From Medakamo hakoo (lineage: Eukaryota; Chlorophyta; Trebouxiophyceae; Coccomyxaceae): DNA of 64,000 nt. Under the pieces are notes generated by a model. It did not search any database and was not told where the DNA came from. It saw only the letters and a program-made list of their open reading frames with translations. The first letter of the stretch is position 1. The number at the start of each line of letters is the position of its first letter. The position numbers and the translations under genes are program-made. The stretch lies in the NCBI GenBank assembly GCA_026636295.1, contig CP089460.1, forward strand, positions 861,183 to 925,182, given 5' to 3'. This document shows, one piece after another, positions 25,401 through 36,154 of the stretch.

Positions 25401-26939
25401 GGCGTCGTCGGGCTGGACAAGGGCGGCGGCGGCGGCGGCGGCGGAGGACCGCCGCCGCCGCCGCCCGGCCCGGCCGCGGACGCCGCCCTCCAAGCCGCCG
25501 TGGAACGGTCTCTCGTCCTGGGACTGGGCGCCGGGGCCGGGTCGCCGGCGCTGGACGCGCTTGTCGGCGCGTACGCGGACCGGCTGGCGGCCGACGGCGC
25601 GCCGGCCGCCGCGGCCCGCGTCCTCGCCCTCCTCCCGCCCTCGGCGGGGCCGGGGGGCGGCGGTGCGGGCGACGACCCGGCCGCCATCCTGCGTGACCGC
25701 CTGTACCGGTGCGGCGAGCCGGGCGTGCCCCGGGGCGGGGTCGCGCCGCCCTTCCCCTTTGACGGCCACGCCGCGGCCGCGGCCGCGCCGCCGCCGCCGC
25801 CGGCGGCGGCGGGGGGCGGCGGCGGTGGTGGGCCCGGCGCGCACGCGCCCGCGCCCGGCGCGGCTGCGCCCGCCGCCACCGCCGCCTTTGCGCCCGCCGC
25901 CACCGCCGCCTTTGCGCCCGCCGCCACGCCGTCTTCGCCCGCCACCGATGCGTTCTACCAGTCGCTGGCGTACACGACGTCGGGGGCGTACGGCTCGGTG
26001 CCGCCGCCGGCGCCGGCGGCTGCGCCTGCGCCCCGGCCAGCCCACCGCCCGCCGGCCGCGCCGGCCGCCGCGCCCGCGCCCGCCGCCGCGTTTGCTCCGG
26101 CGTCCGCCGCCGCCGCGTACGCGCCCGGCACGGTGCAGCAACAGCCGCCGGCGCCGACGCCGGCGCCGGCGCCGCCTCCCCCACCGCCGCCGCCTGCCGC
26201 GGCCTACGAAGCCGCCCGTCCGGCCTCCCAGCCGGCCTTCCAACCCGCGGCTGTGGCGGCGGCGGCGCCGCCGCCTCACGCGCCGCCGCCGCCGCAGCCT
26301 GCCGCACCTCCACCCGCCGTCTTCACGCCCGCGCCCGCCGCGCCCGGCATGGTACCCGCGCCCGGCGCGGCGGTGCCGGGAGCGGCGGGCGGGCTGTACG
26401 TGCCGGGCCGGCCGGCCGCCGCGCCGGGTGTGGCGGCAGCCGGTCCGCCGCCGACCGCGTTTGCGCCGCCACTGACCGCGTTTGCGCCGCCCCCGGCTCC
26501 TCAGCAGCCGCAGGCGCCGCAGCCCGTCGCTGCGGCTCCTCCACCGCCCCCACCCCCGCCGCCTGGCCCAGCCGGCCCGCCGCCCAACATCACCGTCGCC
26601 ACGGCCGACGTGTCGGCGGTGCCGCCAAACTTGGCAGGCGCGGTGCGCGCGCTGCGCGCGCTGCACGAGCGGTCGGCCGCGGCAGCAGCGGGCGCGCCGG
26701 GCAAGAAGCGGGAAGCCGACGACAACGCCCGCCGCCTGGGGGCCCTGTTCTGGCGGCTGAACGCGGGCGAGGTCAGCCCTCGTGTCGCCGGGGCGCTGGC
26801 GTCGTTGGGGTCTGCACTGGACGCGGGCGATTTCGGCGGTGCGGCCGGCATTGCGGCGCAGCTCGCTGAGAGCGACTGGGACGAGTGCGCTGGGTGGCTG
26901 ACGGCGTTGAAGCGGTTGGTGAAGGCCGGCGGGCGGTGA
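22425..26939 (+). CDS. SEC31: COPII outer-coat protein SEC31
   Basis: Exons 22425-22550, 22814-22936 and 23196-26939 encode 1,330 residues. The start MASLKEAHLSAAIAWSPLGP and the following WD repeats (GLADGTIALWD, SGGLDGELRIWDV, SGSATVWDLKKQRPVI, PAVQVWDLRR, SGGKDGRVGLWDV) match the N-terminal propeller of Sec31. An ancestral-coatomer alpha-solenoid follows (about residues 550-880, including AAIQRALLVGNYAAAVAAAL). Next comes a long Pro/Ala-rich linker with 24-bp tandem copies near 25874, where Sec23 and Sar1 contacts lie in known homologues, and a C-terminal helical domain (about 1255-1330). With Sec13 it forms the cage of ER-exit vesicles. Confidence 0.93.
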
Positions 26940-27174
26940 AGACTGGAAAGGGAGAGAGAGAAAACGGGGGCGGAGGGAGTGGAGGTGAGGGGGAGGTGAG
27001 GGGGGGAGGGATGGTGCGCGCGTGGGGGTGGGTGGGTGAAAGAGAGGGTGGGGCGGGGTGGGGGGAGGGCCCGGCGTGCTCGTGTGAGGAACGAAAACAT
27101 GAAAACAGTGTTGCGACACGGCCACCTCACCACGCCACGGCGCTGCCGCCGCCTCGGGCCGCGACACGGCCACC
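26940..27174. other. Convergent spacer, SEC31/GILT
   Basis: Purine-rich, GA- and GGT-repetitive sequence. One unit of a 48-bp tandem duplication lies at its right end. Confidence 0.5.
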
Positions 27175-27209
27175 TCACCACGCCACGGCGCTGCCGACGC
27201 CCCGGGCCG
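27114..27209. repeat. 48-bp tandem duplication spanning the GILT stop codon
   Basis: Units 27114-27161 and 27162-27209 match at 46 of 48 positions. The right unit contains the last coding codons and stop of the GILT-like gene; the left unit repeats them in its 3' UTR. Confidence 0.93.
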
Positions 27210-28207
27210 CGCCCACGCCACCGCCCCGCCGGCCCATGGCGAACGCTCCAGGCGCGATGTCGCGGCCGACCCCGACCGCGACGGGCGGCGGGGCTGTGCA
27301 CACCGCCGGGCGTTCCCCCCGGTACGCCGCGCACACCAGCGCCGCCAGGCTGGGGGCGGACGCGTCCCCTCCGATGGGCAGGCCGTCGACGACCAGCCAG
27401 GGCACGTACCGGTGCGGCGGGACCAGGCCCTCCGTCTGCGCTGCCGCGGCGCCAATCAGGGCCGCGCCTTTCGGCCCCGCCGCACACGCCGCCACGGCCG
27501 CCACCGTGTCCGCGTCCACCTTTTCGGCCAGGCACGTCTGGAACGCTTCCTTAACGGACGGGAAGGAGTCCTCGGCGCAGGTGATGACGTCCAGCCAAGG
27601 CGGGAGCGGGCGGGCCGGGGGCGGCGGGGGAGGAGGCGGTTGAGGCGGGCGCGGGCGCGGCCGGTGCGAGTGGTGGTGGTGGGCCGCCTCGACGCCGGGC
27701 CCACCGCTCAGTTCGGCCATCGTGCAGGCGTAGAGAGCATTCAGCGCGCACTCGTCCGGGCCGTGCTGGCAGGTGATATCACTCCCGTCCCGGCGCGCGT
27801 TGCCGTAGGGGATGAGGCGGAAGTCCAGGATGTCGGCGAGTTCGGAGGAGACGAGCGGGCGGGCGACCTGGTTGAGGGATGGTAGAGAGAGGGCGGTGGG
27901 AGTCGCTGGTGTGGCGGAGGTCGAAAAACCTAGCCGCCAAGGTGTTGGTCCCGTCGCGCGCGCGCGCGCGTTCCGGAACCCGCACTCCACTCACCTCGGT
28001 CAGCATCTTCGCACAGTACGGGCAGAGCGCTTCCGCGTACAGGTCCACTGCGACGCGCGGTGCGGCAGTGGCCGGCACGGCAATTGCGCTTGGCAGCAGC
28101 GCGATGGCCGGGCCATCGTACACGTCGCCCGCGGGTGGGGGGCGGGCCAGCGCCACGCACGAGAGGATAAATAGGGTCCCTAAAAGGGACCCATGCGCGG
28201 GCGCCAT
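27175..28207 (-). CDS. GILT-like lysosomal/secreted thiol reductase
   Basis: Two exons (28207-27995, 27867-27175) give 301 residues. A signal peptide (MAPAHGSLLGTLFILSCVALA) leads to the thioredoxin-like strand VDLYAEALCPYCAKML with a CPYC active site. The GILT signatures LIPYGNA and CQHGPDEC follow, then a Pro-rich loop, then YVPWLVVDG. GILT enzymes reduce protein disulfides in acidic vacuoles or outside the cell. A His-rich stretch (AAHHHHSHR) and a proline run interrupt the usual fold between about residues 115 and 140. The C-terminus is extended by a Gly/Ala-rich tail created partly by the 48-bp duplication. Confidence 0.92.
28174..28192. repeat. 7-bp inverted repeat in GILT exon 1
   Basis: GGGTCCC and GGGACCC flank a 5-nt TAAAA loop. 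It lies in the signal-peptide coding region close to the divergent start. Confidence 0.4.
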
Positions 28208-28361
28208 CACGGCGGCGTCGCGGGAAGGCGGAGAGTGTGCGCTGCGGACCGGTGGAATGATGGACGGAAGAATGAATTGCGACGCGAGCGTTCGGCCATC
28301 ACACACACACGAGTTCCGCGCAAAAACGGAAGAGAAGCGGCGCCCCGGCGGTGCAGAAGGG
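28208..28361. promoter_or_regulatory. Shared divergent promoter, GILT/homocysteine methyltransferase
   Basis: The 154 bp between the two start codons includes a CA tract near 28301-28310. No TATA box is seen. Confidence 0.5.
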
Positions 28362-29381
28362 ATGGCGCCCCGCCTCACCCTGCTCGACGGCTCCATCGGC
28401 CACCTGCTCAAACAGCAGAACATCCTGTCCCAAAGTGACGATTTCCTGCACGTCGCCCTCACCCCGGCCGGCCTTGACGCGGCGGCAGCGGCCGCTCGCG
28501 CCTACGCGTCCGCCGGCTGCACGGTGTTGACAGCCCCCAACTTTGGTGTGATACCAGCCAAACTGCAAAAGGCTGGTCGGAAGGATGAGGAGCTGGAAGG
28601 CCTGACGGCGGCGTGCGTGGCTGCCGTCAAGGCCGCGGCGTCGGCCTCGCCCACCGTCCAGGTCGCGGCGTCGACCTCGCCCACCGTCTGGGTCGCCGGT
28701 TGCCTCCCGCCCTTGGGCCCGGACTGCTACGCGCCCGCCCCGGCCGCCATCGCACAAAGAGCCCGCGATACTCAAGCCCGCATCGCTGGCGTGCTACTAG
28801 AAAGCGGAATCGACTTGTTCATCGCCGAAACGTGCTCGTGCACGGACGACGCGGCCGCCCTCCTTGCGGGCGCGGCCGACGCCGTGTCGAACAGCGGTCG
28901 CGCAACAACAGAGCCCATTCCACTGTGGATCGCATGGACGCTGGCCGACGGAGTCTGGCCGCCTCGCTTGCGCGGTGGCGAGCTGCTGGCCGACGCGGCG
29001 GTCGCGGCGGGGCTGGCGAGCAAACGCTTCCCGGCCATTTCGGTGACGGCCCAGCTCGTGAATTGCAGCGAGCCGGCGACCACGACGGCTGGGGTGCGGG
29101 TCCTGCGCACTGCGTTGCCGCCTGAAGTGGAGGTGGGCGCTTACGCAAACGGCTTTGGGACGACGACGAGCGAGTGGTTGCAAGGGAAGGCCAGCGGCGG
29201 CCGTGGGTGCGCGCAACAACCCTCCTCTTCGTCTTACGACGCCGACGGCATGATCACGCCCGCCGCGTACGCGGCCCTGGCTGTAGAGTGGATTGACCTG
29301 GGCGCGACCATCGTGGGCGGGTGTTGCGGGGTTGGGCCGGCCCACTTAGCGGCGGTGGCGGAAGCGGTGAAGAGCCTGTAG
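28362..29381 (+). CDS. HMT: Homocysteine S-methyltransferase
   Basis: A single exon of 339 residues. It opens with LTLLDGSIGHLLK (usual DGG-x-G region) and has APNFGVIP, the FIAETCSC strand, VTAQLVNCSEP with the first zinc Cys, and GATIVGGCCGVGPAHL with the paired zinc Cys. The TIM-barrel enzyme transfers a methyl group from S-methylmethionine or AdoMet to homocysteine to make methionine. The first motif reads DGSIG instead of DGGMG or DGGFA, a small deviation. A 30-bp tandem duplication (28631-28690) inserts ten residues in a surface loop. No targeting peptide is obvious, so a cytosolic enzyme is likely. Confidence 0.93.
   Translation: MAPRLTLLDGSIGHLLKQQNILSQSDDFLHVALTPAGLDAAAAAARAYASAGCTVLTAPNFGVIPAKLQKAGRKDEELEGLTAACVAAVKAAASASPTVQVAASTSPTVWVAGCLPPLGPDCYAPAPAAIAQRARDTQARIAGVLLESGIDLFIAETCSCTDDAAALLAGAADAVSNSGRATTEPIPLWIAWTLADGVWPPRLRGGELLADAAVAAGLASKRFPAISVTAQLVNCSEPATTTAGVRVLRTALPPEVEVGAYANGFGTTTSEWLQGKASGGRGCAQQPSSSSYDADGMITPAAYAALAVEWIDLGATIVGGCCGVGPAHLAAVAEAVKSL
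28631..28690 (+). repeat. 30-bp in-frame tandem duplication
   Basis: Two 30-bp units match at 26 of 30 positions and encode ASASPTVQV and ASTSPTVWV within the methyltransferase. The frame is kept. Confidence 0.9.
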
Positions 29382-29437
29382 CAAAAAAAAGGTGTTTGTT
29401 TTACTTCACGCACGCACGCGCACCGGTGCTCTCCCTA

Positions 29438-29442
29438 TTACA
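29438..29442 (-). terminator. Putative TGTAA poly(A) signal of the GH5 gene
   Basis: TGTAA on the minus strand lies 35 nt past the GH5 gene stop. Confidence 0.4.
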
Positions 29443-29477
29443 TACAGAAAAATGTGTTGTTCACGGACATTGTTTTC

Positions 29478-32400
29478 TCAGTGCAGGCCGCCGCGCGCGC
29501 TCACGACGGACACCACCTCCACCGGCCGGCCGCTGCCTTCCTCTTCCGCCTGGACGGTCGTTTCGACCTCACACGCCGCGCCGTTGATGGACACGGCCGT
29601 GGGGGCCAGGCTGCTGGACGATGATGAGGAGCCTGAGACGGCCAAAGCGACTGAGACAGTGTTGCTGGCGTGCGGCCAGAGCGCCGCGGCGTCGGCCGTC
29701 ACCAAGCCTGTCAGAGCCGTGGTCGCCGCCTCTCCACTCTCCTCGCTCACGGCCTCTCCACCCTCCATGCCGGCCGCCGCCAGCAAAGACGTGTAGGGCG
29801 GGCCCACCACACTCAACCGGTACGGCGGCAGAATGGCCGGGCTGCCTTTGTTGGACAGGCGGATGACGACCAGGCCGGCTGTCGAACCCTGGCCGTCGCC
29901 CGAGGCGGCCGGGCCGGATGCGGCGACCGACACGGCCGCCAGGCAGGCCGGCGGGGGTGGCGCGTCTTCGACTGCGGCGCTCTCCTGGCTGGGCGCGCCA
30001 CCCGGGCCCGCGGCGGCGGCGGCGGCATCCTGGGAGCTGGGCGTCCCTTCCATGCCCGCCGGCAGCGGGCCCGCCCACCCACCGCTCACGCTGGTGCGGT
30101 GGGCCGTGGGCGGCAGGAACCAGGGGGCCAAGCCCAGGCCGGACGTCAGGGCGGATATGAGGGGCCAGTGGATGGGCGGGAGGAGGGCTGACGGACCGGG
30201 CGCGGGTGGCGCGGCGGCCGCTTCGGCGAGGGGTTGCGCCGGCGGCGGCGGGGCGGGGGCGGCGCTGGAGAGGACGGGCGTGGCTGCTCCGCCGTCGCCG
30301 CCGACCCACGCGCCCCACACCCACCCAGCCAGCGGGGCGGTGGCGGGAGCCGCCCTCGCCTCATTGCAGGCGGGCAAGCCGCAGCCGGGCGACAGGGTCG
30401 CGATGCAGCGGGCGAGGGCGCGCGCCGCCGCCGCGTCGCGCAGGTCGGCGCAGACGGCGCCGAGGATGAGGGGGAAGCGGCGGCAGCCGCCCCCGCCGCC
30501 GCCGCCGCCCAGGCCGCACACGCCGGGCGAGTCAAGGTGGCCGAAAGCGGTGGGGATGAGGGACGCCGGGTCGGCGCCAGAGTCGCCCCGCACTTCCAGC
30601 CGCGGCGAGAGCGCGAAGCGCCGGCCCCAGCCGCGCGCGCCCGCCTCGGTCAGGAAGGCCGCGACGCCCGGGTCGTCGGCCGGGAAGCCTGCGCCGGGCA
30701 GCTCCTTCAGCCCCGCGCCCGCGGCCAGCAGCCACGCGCCCGGAGCAGCGGCCGCCACCGCGTCCATGGCGGACAGGTAGAGGCCGGGCAGGCCGGCCGA
30801 CCAGGTCAGGGCGAGCGCGTCCGGGTTGGCCAGCGGGCGGACCGCGAGGAAGCCGCCCGCCCCGCCGCCGCCGGCCACCGCTGCGTGCACGGCCGCGGCC
30901 ACGGTCGCCCAGGCGCTGACCCAGGCCGCCGGGTCGGACGCCGCGGGAGAGGCTGGGTCCGCGTCTTCCAAGACGACGGCCAGGCCGGACGCGGAGAGCG
31001 CGGCCGCGGCCGCGGCCAGGCGGTCCAGCGCCGGGGCAGACGACGCGCGGCCGTCGCCGCACAGGACGGCTGTCGCGGCGGACAGCGCTGCGTCCGCGGC
31101 CTCGCTCTTGTCGGACGGGAAGGACGTCCACCCGTCGGCCGCGGCGGTCGCGGCCGGGCCAGGCGGGCGGGTGGCGGCGGCGAGGGCGTCGGTGTTGTTG
31201 GCGGGTGGAGCGCACGGCGCGAGCCGGCCGCGCCCGCCGCCGCCGCCCGCCAGGACGGCCGCCAGGCTGAGCGGAAGGGTCACCGCCGTGAAGCCCAGCG
31301 CTTTCAGGCGGGCGACGCCGTCGCCCAAACTCTCATCTTCCAAGCCGGCGAGCGTGGCGGCCGGGCTGTCGAAGCCGGGCCAGGCGACGCCGCGCAGGGT
31401 GAGAGGCGGCGGCGCCTGGAGCGTGGGCGGGACGGCCGTGGATGAGCCGTCGTCGTCAAAGGGAGAGCCGGACGCGGTGGAGGAGGCGTTGGCACAGGCG
31501 CCCGCCACGACGGCTGCCGCGGCGGCACCCGCCCAATCGTCGTCGACGTCGCCCTCATCGACGCCCGTCCGCCGGATGGAGACCGGGCGCAGCGGCGAGC
31601 GCTGGCCGCCCGGCCCGCCGCCGCCGCCGCGCGCGTACCAGGGCACGGCGCCGCCCGCGGCCGCAAAGGAAACCTTGTTGAAATCTAAATTGAGCCATGA
31701 GCCGTCGACCAGGCCGTGGCCGCTGCCGCTGTTCCCGTTCCACGCCCAGAGGAACAGGCCGGAGACGCGGTTGTGGCGGCCGTCGGCGCCGTCCCCGCGC
31801 AGGGTCGCCCACTTGATCAAGTCCAGCTGCGTTTGGAGGTCGCGCGCGTCCGTGAACGCCGAGCCCGTCTCGCCGATGATCACGGGAAACCTGTGGCACG
31901 TCCCGCCCGAACAGAAGCCGTAGCGGTTGAGGTACCCGGCGCTGGAACTCAGGCGCCAGTAGAGCCCGCCTCCGACGCCCTCGTCCATGGACCCGCTCAC
32001 GCTGTAAGGGTACACGTGAGGTGCGGCGGCCACCTGGTTGACGTACGGCCGGCGGATCAGCGCGGACAGGAAAGGGCGCGGGTCGGACAGGCGGCGGCTG
32101 GACAGCAGCCCGTCCTCCGTCGCCAGGCCGTCGCCCCAGTTGCGTGCCAGCCCGTACTGGCCGCAGCCCTCAAACAGCATCACAAAACCCGGCCACACGG
32201 CGTGAATGGCGTCCATGGCTTGGAGGTACAGGTCGCCCGCGCCGGGCCCGCCGGCGCGGGCTTGCCAGGACAGGCCGGCCGCGTCGGGCTCGTTCATCAC
32301 GTCCAACAGCATCCTGCCCGCGGTGCGTGGGTAGCGGGAGACCAGGAGCCGGGCGAGGTCGGCCCACTGCCGCACCCAGCGGCCCGTGTCCTCCAGCGCC

Positions 32401-33681
32401 GACTGGTCCACGTTGAGCTGGTAGTCGAGCACGACGTAAAACCCGTTGCGCACGAGGTAGTCGGCCGTCCAGGCGAGGCGGTCCGCGACAGACACGCCGT
32501 GCGTGGGGACGTAGGAAGAACACACGCCCGGCGGGTTGGTGGCAAAGGCGGGGCCCGGGCGGGGAGCGCGGGCCAGCACGGAGGCGGGCGTGCCCGGCGG
32601 GGCGGTCGCCGCGGCCACGGTGCGTGGGGAGACGGCCGGACAGTTGCGCCGGGCGACCGGGCGGGGTGCGGCGCCGTACAGCTCTTTAAAAGAGAAAGGC
32701 AGGCGGACGGCGTTGAAGCCCAACAGCTGCAGGCGGTAGACGACGGTGGCGAAATCGCCGGTGAGGCCGTTGTTCCCCGCCCACAGGCCGTCGATGAATG
32801 TGGTGCTGGTGGAGGGGGGGGGGGGGTCGATGGGGGTGGGGTGGGGTGGGTGGGGTGTGGGAGAGACAGGGCCGCGCAACGCAGAGGCGGTGTGGGCCGG
32901 CAGGGCGCTCCCCCCCAACACAGGCCACTCACCCGCCGGGCGTGTCAAAGCCAAACACGTTCACGCCCGCCAAGTAGACGGCCGCCCCCGTGCGGGCGTC
33001 GATGAGCTGGCCCGCGCGCGTCGTGAGCGCTTTGACGGGCGCGGGCGCGTGGCCGCGGCCGCCCGCTGCTTCGGGCTCGGCGCGCTGGGAGTCCGGTTCG
33101 GCTTGCTGCCCAGGCGCCGCCAGGCCGTCGTCGTCGAACACGCCTTCTACGGCGTCGGGCTCGGCGCTCGCATTGGCCGGCAGGTCGGGCAGGAGAGGTT
33201 GCAGGGCCGAGGCGGCGCTGCTCGGCCGAGTGTCGGCGTCGCGCTGCTCCACGGCGCACGCCACGCCGGCCACGCTCACAGTCCATTCGCGCGGCTGGAC
33301 CTGTCCTGTCACCTCCACAATGGAGGACAGGGAAGTCGTGGCGCCGGCTGGCAGGGCCTGCCAGTAGTGGGACGCTGAGAGGGACAACAGGGTGGCGGCG
33401 GAGGTTGGAGGCGCCGCCTCGTCGGCGGCGCCGAGCGCGTCAAAGAGCGCCAGAATGCGCGCGCCCTCACCCAGCCCGCCCACGTCGGCAGACCATGGCA
33501 CGGGCAACGTGACGCCGCCGGCGTTTGTTACGTCTAAAGCCAGCGCGACGGCCGTGGCGTTGCCCGTCTTCCACAGCGGCGTCGCCGCGACGGACGCGGC
33601 GCATGCGAAAGGCGCGGCCGCGGGGCGGGGCGACGCGTGGGCGGCCGCCGCCGCACCCGCCAGGACTAGGGCGGCCAGCAT
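29478..33681 (-). CDS. Secreted double-GH5 protein: active glycanase domain plus pseudoenzyme domain
   Basis: Two exons (33681-32933, 32805-29478) encode 1,358 residues with a signal peptide MLAALVLAGAAAAAHA. Residues about 20-160 form a beta-rich Cys-bounded domain, possibly carbohydrate-binding. The first GH5 barrel (about 230-680) runs from YLAGVNVFGFD through RLPFSF to LLDVMNEPD (acid/base Glu422) and PVIIGETGSAF (nucleophile Glu562), ending LFLWAWNGNSG. After an acidic linker a second barrel (about 735-1130) repeats the same landmarks: LTLRGVAWPGFD, VTLPLSL, LANPDALALTW, PLILGAVC, GWVWGAW. Here the acid/base position is Asn910 and the nucleophile position is Ala1033. The C-terminal ~170 residues resemble the N-terminal beta domain. 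GH5 enzymes cut cellulose, mannan or related beta-glycans; substrate is not deducible here. Confidence 0.9.
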
Positions 33682-33940
33682 GTTGGCCGCCTTGGAAAGA
33701 ACGGAAAACGGTATTAGCGGTGGATGGGCGGGCTGCGAGCCCCGCCTCGTGTTCCCCTGTGCTGCGCGCTATACGTCTCCGTCTGACAGCCGGTCCAAGA
33801 AACGGGCTCGCCACTCACTCGTCTTGTGTTCCTCCGTCCATCTGTTTTTTCGGCAGCAAAAATTCGACGCATGCGCGCGCCCACACCCCACGCCGTCCAC
33901 CTGTGATCTGCCCATTCCTCCCCGCGCGGATCAATACACC
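33682..33940. promoter_or_regulatory. Divergent promoter, GH5 gene/PIF1
   Basis: 259 bp between divergent starts, with a T6 tract and A-rich patch near 33843-33865 but no TATA box. Confidence 0.4.
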
Positions 33941-35898
33941 ATGGTCCTGCACTGCACAGTGCGTTTGCTTTTTGGCGGGCGTGAAGGGGATGGGTTGCTG
34001 GTGGAGGCGCCCCCCCCCCTTGCTCAACCACCAAAAACAGTAACGAACAACATTCGCCTCCGCGCGCTCCCCGTCCACAGGCCCGCCTGGAATTCTTCGC
34101 CGCCTCATCCGCAGGCGGCCTAGGCGCGCCAGAGTCCTCGCGCACATTGAAATCCGTGGAAGTTTACGTCAGCGAAGGCGCAAGCCCGCCGCACCTGGTC
34201 CTTTCCACCCCGTCGTCCGTCGCGGCCGTGCTCCGCCTCCCGCTCGCGCCGCCGCTGTCCCTGGCCTGCGGCGGCATCCCGGCCGGGCGGCTGGGGCTCA
34301 CCTGGCCGCGCGTCAAATTGCACCCGGCATCCATTCGTGACCAGGGCATCGTGCTGATGCTGCGGGATGGAGACCCTGCCGCGACGGCGGCGCTGAAGCG
34401 AGCGGTGGTCGACGCGGTGGATGGCGCGGTGGCCAAAAAAAGGCGCCCGGGCCTGGCCCCAAGGCAGCAGCCGCTGTCCAAGCGCCCACGGTCCGCGTCT
34501 GGCGCTGACTTCACTCGTGCGACCCTGGCCACACCAAATCCGGCCCCACGCATCTTCAATCGCGCGTTCTTTGAGAGCGGCGGCCGGGTGGGAGGCGGTG
34601 GGCAGGGTGAGGCCGAGCCGCCGCCGCCGCCCGCCTCCGCTACCGAAATCCTGCCTCCCCTCTCGCCCGAACAGGCCGCCGTCCTGGCCGCCATCCTGCA
34701 AGGCACGTCAGTCTACTTCGGCGGCCCCGCGGGAACGGGCAAATCGCTCGTCCTCAAGTATCTTCTGGCGGCTTTACCCAAGCACTCGACGGCCGTCACA
34801 GCGCCGACGGCCCTGGCCGCGTCCGCCCTGGGCGGCACGACCATCCACGCCTGGGCCGGCATCGGGCGAGCCGACAGCGTCCAGGCCGCCATTGCGGCGG
34901 CCTGCAGGCCCGCCGCCGCCGCCCGGTGGCGGGCGGCGTCCGTGCTGGTCATCGACGAGGTCTCCATGCTGCCCGGCAGCCTGTTGGACCTGCTGGACGC
35001 GGCGGGGCGGGCCGCGCGCCGCTCCCCGTCCGCGCCCTTTGGCGGCCTCCAGCTGGTGGCGTGCGGCGATTTTGGCCAGCTCCCGCCCGTCGCGGGCGTG
35101 GGGGGCGCGCCGCGGACGTGGGCGTTCCAGGCGCGGGCCTGGGCGGACGCCATCCCGCTCTGCGCGACCCTAAAGACCGTCCACCGCCAGGCGGGCGACC
35201 CGGCCTTCATCGCCCTGCTCGGCCGCCTGCGGTGCGGCCGGGCCAGCGTCGCGGAGCTGGAGGACCTGCGCGCGCGCACGGCCCGCCCGCTGCCGTCCGA
35301 CGACGGCATCTTGCCCACAAACCTGCACACCCACCGCAAAGACGTGGAAGCGGTGAATGAAGCTGAGTTGAAAGCCCTAGAAGGCGAGGGCGTCACCCTG
35401 ACGGCGCTGGACGAGGGCGACGCGGGCGCGTGGGCCGGCGGGAACGGCCCCCCCCGCGCCCTGACGCTCAAGGTCGGCGCGCAGGTCGTCCTCACCCGCA
35501 ACGTGGACCCAGCCAGCGGGCTGGTCAACGGCGCGCGCGGCGTCGTCACGGCCTTCCGCGGCCGCGTTGTGCCTGTGCCTGTCGTCCGCTGGGGGTCGGG
35601 CACCGAGAGCGAGGTGCACCGCGCCCGCCACGCCCTCACCCTGGGCGGGCGCACGCTTGCCGTCCGCCTCCAAGTCCCGCTGGCCCTGGGCTGGGCGCTG
35701 TCCGTGCACAAGGCGCAGGGCATGACGCTCGACCGCGTGTGCGTGCGCCTGGACGGCGCGTTTGAGGCGGGGATGGCGTACGTGGCCCTGTCCCGCGTGC
35801 GGGGCGTGGCCGGGTTGAGGATGGTGGGCGGCGCCATTCCGCCCGCCGCTTTGGCGGCGGACCCGGAGGTGACAGCGTTTTATGACAGGCTGGGGTAG
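33941..35898 (+). CDS. PIF1: PIF1-family DNA helicase
   Basis: Exon 1 (33941-33958) supplies only MVLHCT; exon 2 (34081-35898) gives the rest, 611 residues in all. The helicase core shows Walker A GGPAGTGKS (about residue 221), [23 protein letters not shown] in two adjoining motifs, DEVSM (about 298), VACGDFGQLPPV, LKTVHRQ, GAQVVLTRNVD, VNGARGVV, and the closing VHKAQGMTLDRV and YVALSRVRG. PIF1 proteins are 5'-3' helicases that unwind G-quadruplexes, displace telomerase and maintain mitochondrial DNA. The N-terminal ~190 residues are family-specific, with a basic patch KKRRPGLAPRQQPLSKRPR that may be a nuclear signal. Confidence 0.95.
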
Positions 35899-36154
35899 GG
35901 GTGCAGTCGTAGGCGTAGAAGCGTGTAGGGGGTGGGGCAGGTGTGTAGTTTTGACGGCGGTTTTGAGATCAACGCAAGGTTTGATGGTTGGGCAGCGCAC
36001 AGAGAAAAAAGCGAGCGGGGTTAAATTTTCGATCCGCTCCCGCCGAGGAAACACAGGCGCGGCACCGCCCGTGGGCAGGCACTTCTGCACTTTACCCCCA
36101 AAGCGCACAACTGGCGTGCAGTTGCGTCAGCGGCGCAGGACGCGCGTCGAAATA

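Noticed and set aside
23184-27455. 1,423-codon open frame antisense to SEC31
   Set aside because: Arg-rich shadow of GC-biased codons; no domains, while the sense strand clearly encodes SEC31.
33187-33681. Reading the GH5 N-terminal beta domain as a separate gene
   Set aside because: The exon joins the GH5 barrel in phase through a GT-AG intron (VNVFGFDTPGG/TTFIDGLW) that completes the first barrel strand.
35882-36154. N-terminal extension of the MATE frame to 35882
   Set aside because: It would overlap the PIF1 stop, and the transit-peptide-like start at 36155 is more natural.
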